A stretch of 64,000 bases of DNA from Paraburkholderia panacisoli (GTDB lineage: Bacteria > Pseudomonadota > Gammaproteobacteria > Burkholderiales > Burkholderiaceae): NCBI RefSeq assembly GCF_008369935.1, contig NZ_VTUZ01000014.1:1-64000 (forward strand). The letters run 5' to 3'. Of this stretch, positions 1 through 8,382 are shown in pieces. The notes beneath the pieces are model-generated. The model was not told the origin of the DNA. It saw only the letters and a program-made list of their open reading frames with translations, and searched no databases. Position 1 is the stretch's first letter; each line of letters opens with the position of its first letter. The translations under genes were made by a program, and so were the position numbers.

Positions 1-115
1 TCCACGCTTCCTCCCCACACTCGGTCACCCTCGTGCAGTTGCGCTTCGCTTCGCTCGCTGTGATCAACTCGCGGCGGGACTTGCACCCACAAGAGTGCGC
101 CCATGCTGGGCGCAC
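1..115 (-). mobile_element. 5' end of a class C-like group II intron (truncated by window edge)
   Basis: Read on the minus strand, the segment begins GTGCGCCCAGCATGGGCGCA and continues with a GGGTGCAAGTCCC element, then GGGTGACCGAGTGTGG and GAGGAAGC. This order matches the 5' domain I start of bacterial class C introns as I remember the Oceanobacillus iheyensis example (GUGUGCCCGGCAUGGG..., GGGUGAGAGUCCC, GGGUGUCCGUGG, GAAGGAAGC). Its position, directly 3' of a Rho-independent terminator hairpin, is the known target preference of class C introns. The rest of the intron, including any reverse transcriptase, lies outside the window. It clearly differs from the intron at the right end of the window. 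Confidence 0.75.
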
Positions 116-119
116 ACGA

Positions 120-155
120 AAAAGCCATCGCCGGATTCCTCCGGCGATGGCTTTT
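120..155 (-). terminator. Rho-independent terminator of nadC, used as intron target
   Basis: A perfect 16-bp stem with a 4-base loop; the minus strand ends in GGCTTTTT. It lies about 30 bases after the nadC stop. The group II intron starts 4 bases beyond the stem, the placement expected for class C introns. Confidence 0.85.
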
Positions 156-186
156 CTCAACAAGTGCATGCGCTAACGCGCGAGTA

Positions 187-1098
187 TCACACGATCCGCA
201 TCGAGTAATCCGTTGCGCGTACGTCTTTGGTCAGCGCCCCGATCGACACGCGATCGACGCCCGTCTCCGCGATCGTCCGCACGGTCTCGAAGTTCACGCC
301 GCCGGACACCTCCAGCACCGCCCGCCCCGCTGTGATGCGGACCGCGTCGCGCATCGCGTCGAATGAGAAATTGTCCAGCAGAATGGATTGCGCGCGATGC
401 GCCAGCGCGGTCTCCAATTGCTCGAGCGTCTCGACTTCGATCTGGATCGAGACGCCCGCATTCAATGCGAGCGCCGCGTCCATCGCCGCACCCACACCGC
501 CTGCGGCGGCGATGTGGTTTTCCTTGATGAGAATGCCGTCGTACAACGCGAGCCGCTGATTCGCCCCGCCGCCCACGCGCACCGCGTACTTCTGCGCGAG
601 CCGCAAACCCGGCAAAGTCTTGCGCGTGTCGAGAATGCGCGTGTGCGTGTGAGCGATCGCGTCGACATAGCGGCGCGTTGCGCTCGCCACGCCCGACAGG
701 AGCTGCAGGAAGTTCAGCGCATTGCGCTCCGCGGTCAGCAACGCGCGAGCCGGGCCGCGCAGTTCGCACACCGGCGTATCCGCGGCCATCCGGTCACCTT
801 CGCGGTAGAGCCATTGCACATCGATACGCGAATCGACCTCGCGCATCACCGCGTTGAACCACGGCACGCCGCATAGCACCGCGTCCTCACGAACGATGAT
901 GCGTGCATTGCGCACGTCGTCGGCGGGAACAAGGCGGCCGGTCTGATCGCCCGTGCCGATATCTTCGGCCAGCGCGTCGGCGACATTGCGCGCCAGCGCA
1001 GCATCGAAAGCCGCGCCGTACTGCGCGTGAATCTCAGCGAACAGCGGGGACACCGCCTCGGTCCGATTGCGCGCCACCGCTTCCTGAACGGCCGCCAT
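187..1098 (-). CDS. nadC: Nicotinate-nucleotide pyrophosphorylase (quinolinate phosphoribosyltransferase)
   Basis: Converts quinolinate and PRPP to nicotinate mononucleotide, the third step of de novo NAD synthesis, in the cytoplasm. The 303-residue protein is normal size and carries family blocks: the LDTRKTLPGLR phosphoribosyl motif, GGGANQRLALYDGILIKENH, and the C-terminal EVSGGVN and GVDRVSIGALT loops that bind phosphate. The start is the ATG that overlaps the nadA stop as TAATG, so nadA and nadC are translationally coupled; a longer in-frame reading upstream overlaps nadA and has no family similarity. A strong terminator follows, with an intron inserted behind it. Confidence 0.97.
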   Translation of the reverse strand: MAAVQEAVARNRTEAVSPLFAEIHAQYGAAFDAALARNVADALAEDIGTGDQTGRLVPADDVRNARIIVREDAVLCGVPWFNAVMREVDSRIDVQWLYREGDRMAADTPVCELRGPARALLTAERNALNFLQLLSGVASATRRYVDAIAHTHTRILDTRKTLPGLRLAQKYAVRVGGGANQRLALYDGILIKENHIAAAGGVGAAMDAALALNAGVSIQIEVETLEQLETALAHRAQSILLDNFSFDAMRDAVRITAGRAVLEVSGGVNFETVRTIAETGVDRVSIGALTKDVRATDYSMRIV

Positions 1099-2237
1099 TA
1101 CGCTGCCCCCACGTTCGAATACAGTTGTGCGTCGCGCGCAAGATCGCCGCTTGCCTGCACGCGCTTCTTGTGACGCGCGGCAAAATCGAGCATGCGGTCG
1201 ATCGGCAGACGCGCCCGCTCGCCGATCGCTCGATCGACGAAAATTTCGTTGTGGCCGCGCTCGAGCACGTCCGCCAGATTCGCGAGGCCGTTCATCGCCA
1301 TCCACGGGCAATGCGCGCAACTCTTGCAGGTCGCGCTGTTGCCGGCCGTCGGCGCGGCGATCAGTGTCTTGCCCGGTGCGGCGAGTTGCATCTTGTGCAG
1401 AATGCCGAGGTCGGTCGCGACGATGAAATGCGTGGCGTCGAGTTTTTGCGCGGCGTCGATGAGTTGAGTGGTCGAACCCACCACATCGGCTTGCGCGACC
1501 ACGTTAGCCGGCGATTCCGGATGCACGAGCACTTTGGCGCCCGGATATTCGGCACGCAGCAGATCGAGTTCGATGCCCTTGAATTCATCGTGCACGAGAC
1601 ACGAGCCCTGCCAGAGCAACATGTCCGCGCCGGTCTTGTCCTGGATGTAGCTGCCGAGATGCCGGTCCGGCGCCCAGATGATCTTTTCGCCGCGCGCGTG
1701 CAGATCGGCGACGATTTCCAGCCCGATCGATGAAGTCACCATCCAGTCCGCGCGCGCCTTGACCGCCGCGCTGGTGTTCGCATACACGACCACCGTGCGA
1801 TCCGGATGCGCGTCACAGAACGCGGAAAATTCGTCCACTGGGCAGCCAAGGTCGAGCGAACAGGTCGCGTCGAGGTCCGGCATCAGAATGCGCTTGTCCG
1901 GACTGAGGATTTTCGCAGTCTCGCCCATGAAGCGCACACCTGCCACCACGAGCGTTTGCGCCGCGTGATCGCGTCCGAAGCGCGCCATCTCGAGCGAATC
2001 GGCCACGCAGCCGCCGGTCTCATCGGCAAGCTCCTGCAATTCTGCGTCGACATAATAGTGCGCGACGAGCACAGCCTTTTCGCGCTCAAGCAATGCACGG
2101 ATGCGCGCCTTGAGCGCTACCTTCTCTGCCGCCGACGGCATCTCGGGCACCTTCGCCCAAGCCTGCCCGATCCCGCAGGTCGTGCCCTGCGCTAGCGGCC
2201 GGTCATATTCGACCGTCCTGATCGCCTGCTGATCCAT
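1098..2237 (-). CDS. nadA: Quinolinate synthase
   Basis: Condenses iminoaspartate with dihydroxyacetone phosphate to give quinolinate, the substrate of the next gene nadC. It is a [4Fe-4S] enzyme of 379 residues. Cysteine-bearing family motifs are visible: DETGGCVADS, WQGSCLVHDEF and SCAHCPWM, together with HYYVDAELQELAD near the N-terminus. The start ATG is preceded by GAGGAGAT. It overlaps nadC by one base. No nadB is next to it. Confidence 0.97.
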   Translation of the reverse strand: MDQQAIRTVEYDRPLAQGTTCGIGQAWAKVPEMPSAAEKVALKARIRALLEREKAVLVAHYYVDAELQELADETGGCVADSLEMARFGRDHAAQTLVVAGVRFMGETAKILSPDKRILMPDLDATCSLDLGCPVDEFSAFCDAHPDRTVVVYANTSAAVKARADWMVTSSIGLEIVADLHARGEKIIWAPDRHLGSYIQDKTGADMLLWQGSCLVHDEFKGIELDLLRAEYPGAKVLVHPESPANVVAQADVVGSTTQLIDAAQKLDATHFIVATDLGILHKMQLAAPGKTLIAAPTAGNSATCKSCAHCPWMAMNGLANLADVLERGHNEIFVDRAIGERARLPIDRMLDFAARHKKRVQASGDLARDAQLYSNVGAA

Positions 2238-2310
2238 GATCTCCTCTGCCTTCGCTCTGCCGCCGCCGACCGTCAATCTCGTGTCGTTGCAATTTCCGCG
2301 GCCCAAAAAG

Positions 2311-2336
2311 CAAAACCCCGCCAACGCGGGGTTTTG
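2311..2336 (-). terminator. Rho-independent terminator after the desaturase gene
   Basis: An 11-bp perfect stem (CAAAACCCCGC / GCGGGGTTTTG) with loop CAAC, followed on the minus strand by CTTTTT. It separates the desaturase gene from nadA-nadC. Confidence 0.85.
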
Positions 2337-2367
2337 TGACGTAACGAAATTTTAATAGATTTCGCGA

Positions 2368-3564
2368 TCAAGCATAACGGCGCAGTCGCATCGCAAAGTC
2401 TTGCAACGCTTTGATACCGCTCTGCTCAGCGCGATGACACCAGTCCTGCAACTGGATCAGCAACTGGTCGCGCGACGCATTGGAGCGCTCCCACATTGCC
2501 GCGAGTTCATTGCGCATGTCGATGTAGGTCTTGAGCTTCTGGCTGTTCGCGAAAATCTGCGGCAACAGACGCTTCTGGGGCTCGTCCAGCCCCGCTTCTT
2601 CCTTATGGAACCAGCTGCGGGCACCGCGCATGACCTGATACTTCTCGCGCGCGCCGACTTCCTTCACATGCGCCAGTTCCTGACGATACGCGCGCTTGAG
2701 CGCCTTACCGTAGCGGGCCATCACTTCGTAGCGGTTTGCCAGCACGGCTTGCAGCGTGTCCTGATCGAGCACCAGCTTGCCGGTGGTCAGACGCGGCGTA
2801 GGCGCGACCTTCTTCACCTTCGCCAGACGGAATGCCGACATGATGCGGATGTACATCCAGCCGATGTCGAACTCGTACCACTTGTTCGACAGCTTGGCCG
2901 ACGTCGCATACGTGTGGTGATTGTTATGCAGCTCTTCACCGCCGATGATGATGCCCCACGGGAAAATGTTGGTGCTCGCATCCGACGAATTGAAGTTGCG
3001 ATAACCCCAGAAGTGCGCGAGGCCGTTGACCACACCAGCGGCCCAGAACGGAATCCACACCATCTGCACGGCCCAGATCGTCAGACCGACCACGCCAAAC
3101 AGCGCGACGTTCAGCACCATCATCAGGCTCACGCCGAGAATCGGGTACTTGGTGTACACGTTGCGTTCCATCCAGTCGTTCGGCGTGCCGTGACTGAATT
3201 TGCGCATCGTTTCTTCGTTCTTCGCTTCGGTGCGATACAGTTCCGCGCCTTCGAGCAGCACCTTCCAGATGCCGCGCGTTTGCGGGCTGTGCGGATCTTC
3301 TTCGGTTTCGCACTTGGCGTGGTGCTTACGGTGAATCGCGGCCCACTGGCCGGTCAGCATGCCGGTGGTCATCCACAGCCAGAAGCGGAAAAAATGACTG
3401 GCGATCGGGTGCAACTCCAGCGCGCGGTGCGCCTGGCAGCGGTGCAGATAGACCGTCACCCCGATAATCGTGATGTGCGTCGCGACCAGCGTGTACACGA
3501 CGAGTTGCCACCACGAGAAGTGCAACAGGCCGTGGGCAAGGAAATCAAGCAAGGAATTCAACAA
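2368..3564 (-). CDS. Acyl-CoA/fatty-acid delta-9-type desaturase (membrane di-iron)
   Basis: Introduces a double bond into fatty acyl chains, tuning membrane fluidity. The three histidine boxes that bind the di-iron centre are present: HRCQAHRA, HRKHHAK and HNNHHTY, set among hydrophobic segments (about residues 15-35, 60-75, 145-190). At 398 residues it has a basic, helical tail of about 150 residues after the last box, which is longer than the minimal catalytic core. No ATG lies upstream of the conserved N-terminus, so initiation appears to be at TTG, with an AGGT about 12 bases upstream. Regulation is unknown. The family assignment is firm, the exact substrate is not. Confidence 0.92.
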   Translation of the reverse strand: MLNSLLDFLAHGLLHFSWWQLVVYTLVATHITIIGVTVYLHRCQAHRALELHPIASHFFRFWLWMTTGMLTGQWAAIHRKHHAKCETEEDPHSPQTRGIWKVLLEGAELYRTEAKNEETMRKFSHGTPNDWMERNVYTKYPILGVSLMMVLNVALFGVVGLTIWAVQMVWIPFWAAGVVNGLAHFWGYRNFNSSDASTNIFPWGIIIGGEELHNNHHTYATSAKLSNKWYEFDIGWMYIRIMSAFRLAKVKKVAPTPRLTTGKLVLDQDTLQAVLANRYEVMARYGKALKRAYRQELAHVKEVGAREKYQVMRGARSWFHKEEAGLDEPQKRLLPQIFANSQKLKTYIDMRNELAAMWERSNASRDQLLIQLQDWCHRAEQSGIKALQDFAMRLRRYA

Positions 3565-3718
3565 GGCAATTTACCTGTGGAACAAGAGATACGAGACACA
3601 CGCAAAAGGCGCGTGTCAAGAAAGTGAAAGCATACAGCGGGATTGGACGATATTCTACTTGAAGCGTTCCAAGTGTTTGTAACAAATAGGGATTTTTTGT
3701 GCGGTATCAAGTGATCAA

Positions 3719-3753
3719 GCCTGCCGGCGCCAAATATAAGCTTGCCGGCAGGC
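3719..3753 (-). terminator. Hairpin after the MscS-like gene
   Basis: A 10-bp perfect inverted repeat (GCCTGCCGGC / GCCGGCAGGC) with a 15-base loop, 14 bases after the stop codon. The T-tract on the minus strand is poor, so it may be a weak terminator or a 3'-end stabiliser. Confidence 0.45.
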
Positions 3754-3766
3754 TCGTTAGGCTCCG

Positions 3767-5122
3767 TCAGCAGGTGCTGTGCGCCTGATTGGCCGCCGGA
3801 GCGGTCATTGTTACCGGTGTCAGCATCGCGTCGACCGCGTTACCGACGATTCGCACTTCGCGTTGCGCGAACGGAATCGAGATGCCGTGTTCGGAGAACA
3901 GACGCCAGATATTACGGTTCACGGTCGAGCGCACGCCCGAGGTCCCGGTTGCCGCGTCCTCGATCCAGAAGCCCAGTTCGAGGTTGATGCCGTCCGGGCC
4001 GAAGCTCGCCAGATAAGGCGTCGGTGCCGGCTCCCGCAACACGCGTGGCACGCCCTCGGCGGCGCGGGCCAGCAAGCCCATCGCCTGCTCGACGTCGGAC
4101 GCGTACGCGACCTGCACGGCCACCTTCGCATAGCCGCGCGTCAAATACGACGACTGGTTCTGCACCACGTCCGTAATCAGCTTTTCGTTCGGAATCAGTG
4201 TCTCGATGCCGTCCAGCCCACGCACCACCGTATAGCGGGTGCGGATCTGCGTGACCATGCCTTGCAGGCCGCTCACGTTGATCGTGTCACCGATACGCAG
4301 CGACCGGTCGAGCAGGATGATGAATCCCGACACGTAGTTGCTGGCGATCTTCTGCATGCCGAAGCCCAGCCCCACGCCCAGCGCGCCGCCGAACACGCCC
4401 AGCACCGTGATGTCGATGCCGACCAGCGACAGGCTGATCAGCACTGCCGCCAGCACGAAGGCCGCCCGCCCGACCCGCGCCACCACCACTTTCAGGTTCG
4501 CGTCGAGCGTTTTCGAGCGCATCAGGCGGTCTTCGAACGCGGAGCCGGGCCACATCGCGACGATCATCGTGACGCCCACCCACAGCAGCCCCGTGATGAG
4601 CGAGAGCAGCGTCATATGCGCATTGGCGATCCGGAAATGGACGCTGCCCATCCACGCGATCACGTCGTCCTGAATGCCCATCACGGTGAGCACCATGCCG
4701 AGCCAGACGACCGCCGAGACGACCTTTTCGACGAGGAACAGCCACGGATGGATCTGGCCGTCCCGGCTGAAAACCCGACGCGCGAAGAAAAACACGATGT
4801 AGATCAAGCCGATGCCGAACAGCGGCACCAGCGCCAGATCGAGCAGCGAGGTATGCATGAACTGGCCGGTGATCGCCCGGGCGAGCCACACCAGCGCCGC
4901 CCCAATCAGCGGGAAGGCCGCGCGGTTCAGGCTTTCCGCCCCGAACTGCAGGGTCTGATAGCGCGACCGCCTGCGCTGTTCCTGCGTGCGGCGCAACAGA
5001 CGCGCGAGCAGCCACGCAATGGCGAGCGCCGCGAGCAGGATGCCGGCCTGCCATAGCATCACGGGCTGGCCGAAGTCGCGCGCGAGGTCGCCGAACATGT
5101 GAGAGAAAATGCGAGTTTCCAA
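3767..5122 (-). CDS. MscS-family mechanosensitive ion channel
   Basis: An inner-membrane channel predicted to open on hypo-osmotic shock. About five to six hydrophobic helices occupy residues 20-245. The pore helix is the Gly/Ala-rich stretch GVFGGALGVGLGFGMQ, followed by the MscS beta-domain signature with LDRSLRIGDTINV and IPNEKLI, then an alpha-beta C-terminal domain. At 451 residues it is larger than E. coli MscS (286) and belongs with the YbdG/YnaI-like medium-size members. The furthest-upstream start is TTG; an ATG eight codons downstream (at 5098) is an equally good start, and neither has a clear ribosome-binding site. It follows purN and the rRNA methyltransferase gene on the same strand. 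Confidence 0.9.
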   Translation of the reverse strand: METRIFSHMFGDLARDFGQPVMLWQAGILLAALAIAWLLARLLRRTQEQRRRSRYQTLQFGAESLNRAAFPLIGAALVWLARAITGQFMHTSLLDLALVPLFGIGLIYIVFFFARRVFSRDGQIHPWLFLVEKVVSAVVWLGMVLTVMGIQDDVIAWMGSVHFRIANAHMTLLSLITGLLWVGVTMIVAMWPGSAFEDRLMRSKTLDANLKVVVARVGRAAFVLAAVLISLSLVGIDITVLGVFGGALGVGLGFGMQKIASNYVSGFIILLDRSLRIGDTINVSGLQGMVTQIRTRYTVVRGLDGIETLIPNEKLITDVVQNQSSYLTRGYAKVAVQVAYASDVEQAMGLLARAAEGVPRVLREPAPTPYLASFGPDGINLELGFWIEDAATGTSGVRSTVNRNIWRLFSEHGISIPFAQREVRIVGNAVDAMLTPVTMTAPAANQAHSTC

Positions 5123-5147
5123 GATGTCACCAGAACCGCCGGCACGC

Positions 5148-5167
5148 CCGGTTCGTCAACGAACCGG
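5148..5167 (-). terminator. Hairpin after the RsmB-like gene
   Basis: A perfect CCGGTTCGT / ACGAACCGG inverted repeat between the RsmB-like gene and the MscS-like gene. It has no T-tract, so it is at best a weak terminator or attenuator. Confidence 0.35.
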
Positions 5168-5193
5168 CGCGCGCCGGCCGAAGTCCGTTGCGC

Positions 5194-6453
5194 TTAGCTC
5201 TGGCGTTCCAGCACGGCGGCGAAGAAGCCGTCGGTCGCGTGACGGTGCGGCCACAGCGACAGGTAGTCGCCCATCTCCAGATCGATGCGCTGCTCGGCCA
5301 GCACGTCGCGTGCGGGCACCAGCGCGAAATCCGGATGATTGGCGAGGAACTGCTGCACCACCGCTTCGTTTTCGGCTTCGAGAATCGAGCAGGTGGCGTA
5401 GACGAGCCGGCCGCCCTTCTTCACCAGACGTGCCGAGCTCGCCAGAATCGACGCCTGCTTCGGCGCCAGCTCGGCGACCGATTCCGGCGACTGGCGCCAC
5501 TTCAGATCGGGATTGCGGCGCAGCGTGCCCAAGCCGCTGCACGGCGCGTCGACCAGCACGCGGTCGATCTTGCCGGCGAGGCGCTTGATCTTCGCGTCAT
5601 GCTCGCTGTCGATCAACACCGGATTCACGTTCGACAGCCCGCTGCGCGCGAGGCGCGGCTTGAGCTTGGCCAGACGCCGCTCGGAGATGTCGAACGCGTA
5701 CAGACGCCCGGTGGAGCGCATCGCCGCGCCCAGCGCCAGCGTCTTGCCGCCCGCGCCCGCGCAGAAGTCGACGATCATCTCGCCGCGCTTGGGCGCGACC
5801 AGCGAGCACAGCAACTGGCTGCCCTCGTCCTGCACTTCGAGCCAACCGTGCTGGAACGCGTCGAGCTTGGTGAGCGGCGGCTTGCCGACCACGCGCACGC
5901 CGAACGGCGCGAACGGTGTCGCGCCGGCCTCGATGCCGGCCTTCGACAGCGCGTTCAGCACGTCGTCGCGGCTCGCCTTGATCGGATTCGCGCGCAGATC
6001 CAGCGGCGCCGGGTAGTTCAGCGCGGCGGCCAGTTGCGCCAGTTCCGCGGCCTCGAAACGCTTGCTCAGCGCCTGATAGATCCAGTCGGGCAGATTCAGG
6101 CGAATCCGCAGCGGCAGGCTTTCCGGGTCGATCATCGCGACGTGCTCAAGCCACTTCGACTCCGCGTCCGACACGAACGGCTTGAGCGCCGAGCGCCCGG
6201 CCGTCTGCATCAGGCCCAGCAAGGCCATGCGCCGCGCCGGGCTGCCCGCGCCGCTTTCCGCGAGGTGGGCGAATTCCATCCGGCGGCGCAGCACCGCGAA
6301 GACCGCCTCGGCGATTACACCGCGCTCGCCATGGCCGAGCTTCGGATGCGCGCGGAAGAACCGGCTGGTGGTGGCGTCGGCGGGGCCGTTGAGCCTCAGG
6401 ACTTCAGCCAGCAAAGTCTCGGTTTGTCCAATCAGAAAACCATGCAATCTCAT
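5194..6453 (-). CDS. RsmB/NOP-family RNA (cytosine-5) methyltransferase
   Basis: SAM-dependent m5C methyltransferase, probably acting on rRNA or tRNA. The SAM-binding motif is DFCAGAGGKTLAL, and both catalytic cysteines are present, in DAPCSGLGTLR and YATCS. The protein is 419 residues, and its N-terminal region looks like a reduced NusB-like RNA-binding domain. The start ATG overlaps the purN stop as ATGA, which argues against a longer N-terminus and for coupling with purN. Whether it modifies the same cytosine as E. coli RsmB cannot be told from sequence alone. Confidence 0.92.
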   Translation of the reverse strand: MRLHGFLIGQTETLLAEVLRLNGPADATTSRFFRAHPKLGHGERGVIAEAVFAVLRRRMEFAHLAESGAGSPARRMALLGLMQTAGRSALKPFVSDAESKWLEHVAMIDPESLPLRIRLNLPDWIYQALSKRFEAAELAQLAAALNYPAPLDLRANPIKASRDDVLNALSKAGIEAGATPFAPFGVRVVGKPPLTKLDAFQHGWLEVQDEGSQLLCSLVAPKRGEMIVDFCAGAGGKTLALGAAMRSTGRLYAFDISERRLAKLKPRLARSGLSNVNPVLIDSEHDAKIKRLAGKIDRVLVDAPCSGLGTLRRNPDLKWRQSPESVAELAPKQASILASSARLVKKGGRLVYATCSILEAENEAVVQQFLANHPDFALVPARDVLAEQRIDLEMGDYLSLWPHRHATDGFFAAVLERQS

Positions 6454-7103
6454 GCGCCCTCTCCGGCGGTGTGACCGGCAAAGAGCCATTGCGGCTCTGG
6501 CGGCGTAAGCGTGACACGCAGGCCGTCGAGCGCAAGACGCCCTTCGACGAACCAGCGTACCGCGCGTGGATAAATGATGTGTTCGGTTGCCAGCACGCGT
6601 TCGGCGAGCGTGGCGGGGGTGTCGCCCGTTTCGACGGGGACGGCCGCCTGCACGACGATCGGCCCGTGATCCAGCTGCGACGTGACAAAATGCACCGACG
6701 CGCCGTGCAGCCGCACGCCCGCGTCGAGCGCCTGCTGGTGGGTTTTGAGACCCGGAAAGCTCGGCAACAGCGACGGATGCACGTTCAGCATGCGCCCGGC
6801 GTAACGGTCGACGAAGCCGTCCGTGAGCACTCGCATGAAGCCGGCGAGCACCACGAGGTCCGGCGCGAAGCCGTCGATTTCCTGCGCGAGCGCGGCGTCG
6901 AAGCTGTCGCGGTCGGGAAACTGGCGGTGGTCGACCACCGCCGTGGCAATGCCATGCGACGCCGCGAACGCAAGGCCCGCGGCGTCAGGACGGTTGGCAA
7001 TCACGGCGGCGACTTGCGCCGGCCAGCCTTCGTCCGAACAGGCCCGGACAATGGCTTCCATGTTGCTTCCCCGCCCCGAAATCAGGATGACGAGTTTTTT
7101 CAT
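6450..7103 (-). CDS. purN: Phosphoribosylglycinamide formyltransferase (GAR transformylase)
   Basis: Transfers a formyl group from 10-formyl-THF to GAR in purine synthesis. The 217-residue protein starts with the ISGRGSNMEAI phosphate-binding loop and carries the catalytic blocks NVHPSLLPSFPG (with the active-site Asn and His) and the LDHGPIV segment holding the catalytic Asp. It overlaps the RNA methyltransferase gene by four bases. Its 5' end faces ribF divergently. Confidence 0.97.
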   Translation of the reverse strand: MKKLVILISGRGSNMEAIVRACSDEGWPAQVAAVIANRPDAAGLAFAASHGIATAVVDHRQFPDRDSFDAALAQEIDGFAPDLVVLAGFMRVLTDGFVDRYAGRMLNVHPSLLPSFPGLKTHQQALDAGVRLHGASVHFVTSQLDHGPIVVQAAVPVETGDTPATLAERVLATEHIIYPRAVRWFVEGRLALDGLRVTLTPPEPQWLFAGHTAGEGA

Positions 7104-7168
7104 GGGCGGATTTTATCATTCGGCAACACCCAAACCGCGACGCGCCGCCGTCCATTGCGCCGAGCGTT

Positions 7169-7174
7169 TATAAT
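7169..7174 (+). promoter_or_regulatory. Consensus -10 element for ribF
   Basis: A perfect TATAAT hexamer in an otherwise GC-rich divergent intergenic region, about 46 bases before the ribF start. No convincing -35 hexamer is seen at the right spacing, so the promoter may use an activator or an extended -10. Confidence 0.55.
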
Positions 7175-7219
7175 CGTTTGTTTTGCGGCATCCCGGCCGC
7201 CCTACTGCAACCCGCTATC

Positions 7220-8215
7220 GTGAGAGTCTTCCGCGGTCTTCCCAATGCCGAAAGCCGTGCGCCCTGCGCACTGACCATCGGCAACTTCGACGGTGTCCAC
7301 CGCGGCCATCAGGCTTTGCTCGCCCATGTGCGCGCGGCTGCCGATGCGCGCGGACTGCCCGTCTGCGTGATGACCTTCGAGCCGCACCCCCGCGAATTCT
7401 TCAATCCGGCCGGCGCGCCGCCGCGCATCGCGATGCTGCGCGACAAGCTGGAGGCGCTTCGCACCAACGGCGTCGACCGGGTGGTGGTGGAGCACTTCAA
7501 TCACACGTTCGCGAGCCAGTCGCCGGACGCGTTCGTCGAGCGGATCATCGTGAACGGGTTGCATACGCGCTGGGTGATGATCGGCGACGACTTCCGCTAC
7601 GGCGCGAAACGCGCGGGCGACTTTGCGTCGCTGAAGACCAAGGGCGAGGAGTACGGGTTCGAAGTCGAGCAGATGGCTACGGTCGCCGATCCGTCGGGCG
7701 CGCGCATTTCCAGCTCGGGCGTGCGCGCCGCGCTGGTGGGGGGCGACCTCGACGCGGCGCGCGCCGCGCTCGGCCGCCCGTATGTGATCAGCGGCCATGT
7801 CGTGCACGGCATGAAGCTCGGCCGCGATCTCGGTTTCCCCACGCTCAATCTGCCGATCGCGCACAAGCGTCCGGCGCTCGCCGGCATCTTCGTCGTGCAG
7901 GTGCACGGCGTGGCGGAGCACCCGCTGCCGGGGGTCGCGAGCCTCGGCCTGCGCCCCACCGTCGACGACTCCGGCCGCGTGCTGCTCGAAGTGCACCTGC
8001 TCGACTGGCACGGCGACGCGTATGGCAAACTCGTGCGCGTCGAATTTCTGAAGAAGCTGCGCGACGAGGAGAAGTACGTCGACCTCGAAACGCTGACCGC
8101 CGCCATTGCACGCGACGTCGCCAATGCGCGCGCGTGGTTCGCGGCCGTCGGCGCCGGCACGCCGGGCAGCCGTTCCACCGGTTTCGCCACCTCGGCCACC
8201 GACCGAATTAGATAG
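7220..8215 (+). CDS. ribF: Bifunctional riboflavin kinase / FMN adenylyltransferase
   Basis: Makes FMN and FAD from riboflavin. The N-terminal adenylyltransferase half holds the nucleotide-binding motif IGNFDGVHRGH (about residues 20-30) and ISSSGVR. The C-terminal kinase half holds GRDLGFPTLNL and the metal/ATP loop after it. The product is 331 residues. I chose the GTG whose product begins VRVFRGLPNAE, because family members begin at this point; the only longer start is a TTG 14 codons upstream, overlapping the promoter. No strong Shine-Dalgarno sequence is visible. It is the first of a plus-strand run leading to ileS and lspA. Confidence 0.95.
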   Translation: MRVFRGLPNAESRAPCALTIGNFDGVHRGHQALLAHVRAAADARGLPVCVMTFEPHPREFFNPAGAPPRIAMLRDKLEALRTNGVDRVVVEHFNHTFASQSPDAFVERIIVNGLHTRWVMIGDDFRYGAKRAGDFASLKTKGEEYGFEVEQMATVADPSGARISSSGVRAALVGGDLDAARAALGRPYVISGHVVHGMKLGRDLGFPTLNLPIAHKRPALAGIFVVQVHGVAEHPLPGVASLGLRPTVDDSGRVLLEVHLLDWHGDAYGKLVRVEFLKKLRDEEKYVDLETLTAAIARDVANARAWFAAVGAGTPGSRSTGFATSATDRIR

Positions 8216-8382
8216 CCGCCGCGGTACGGGCGGGCGCCTGGCGCCACGCGTACCGTCGCTGCGCGCATCGAAAGGCGGCCGTGGATCACGACATGCCTGC
8301 CGGGCGCGCCCAACAACGCCCTCGCGCATCGCGCGCAACCCGCGCCCCGCTGCGCATAGAACGAATTCACCGCGACCACATC

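Noticed and set aside
103..366. 87-codon frame over the left terminator
   Set aside because: Crosses the nadC terminator and the nadC 3' end on the opposite strand; no RBS.
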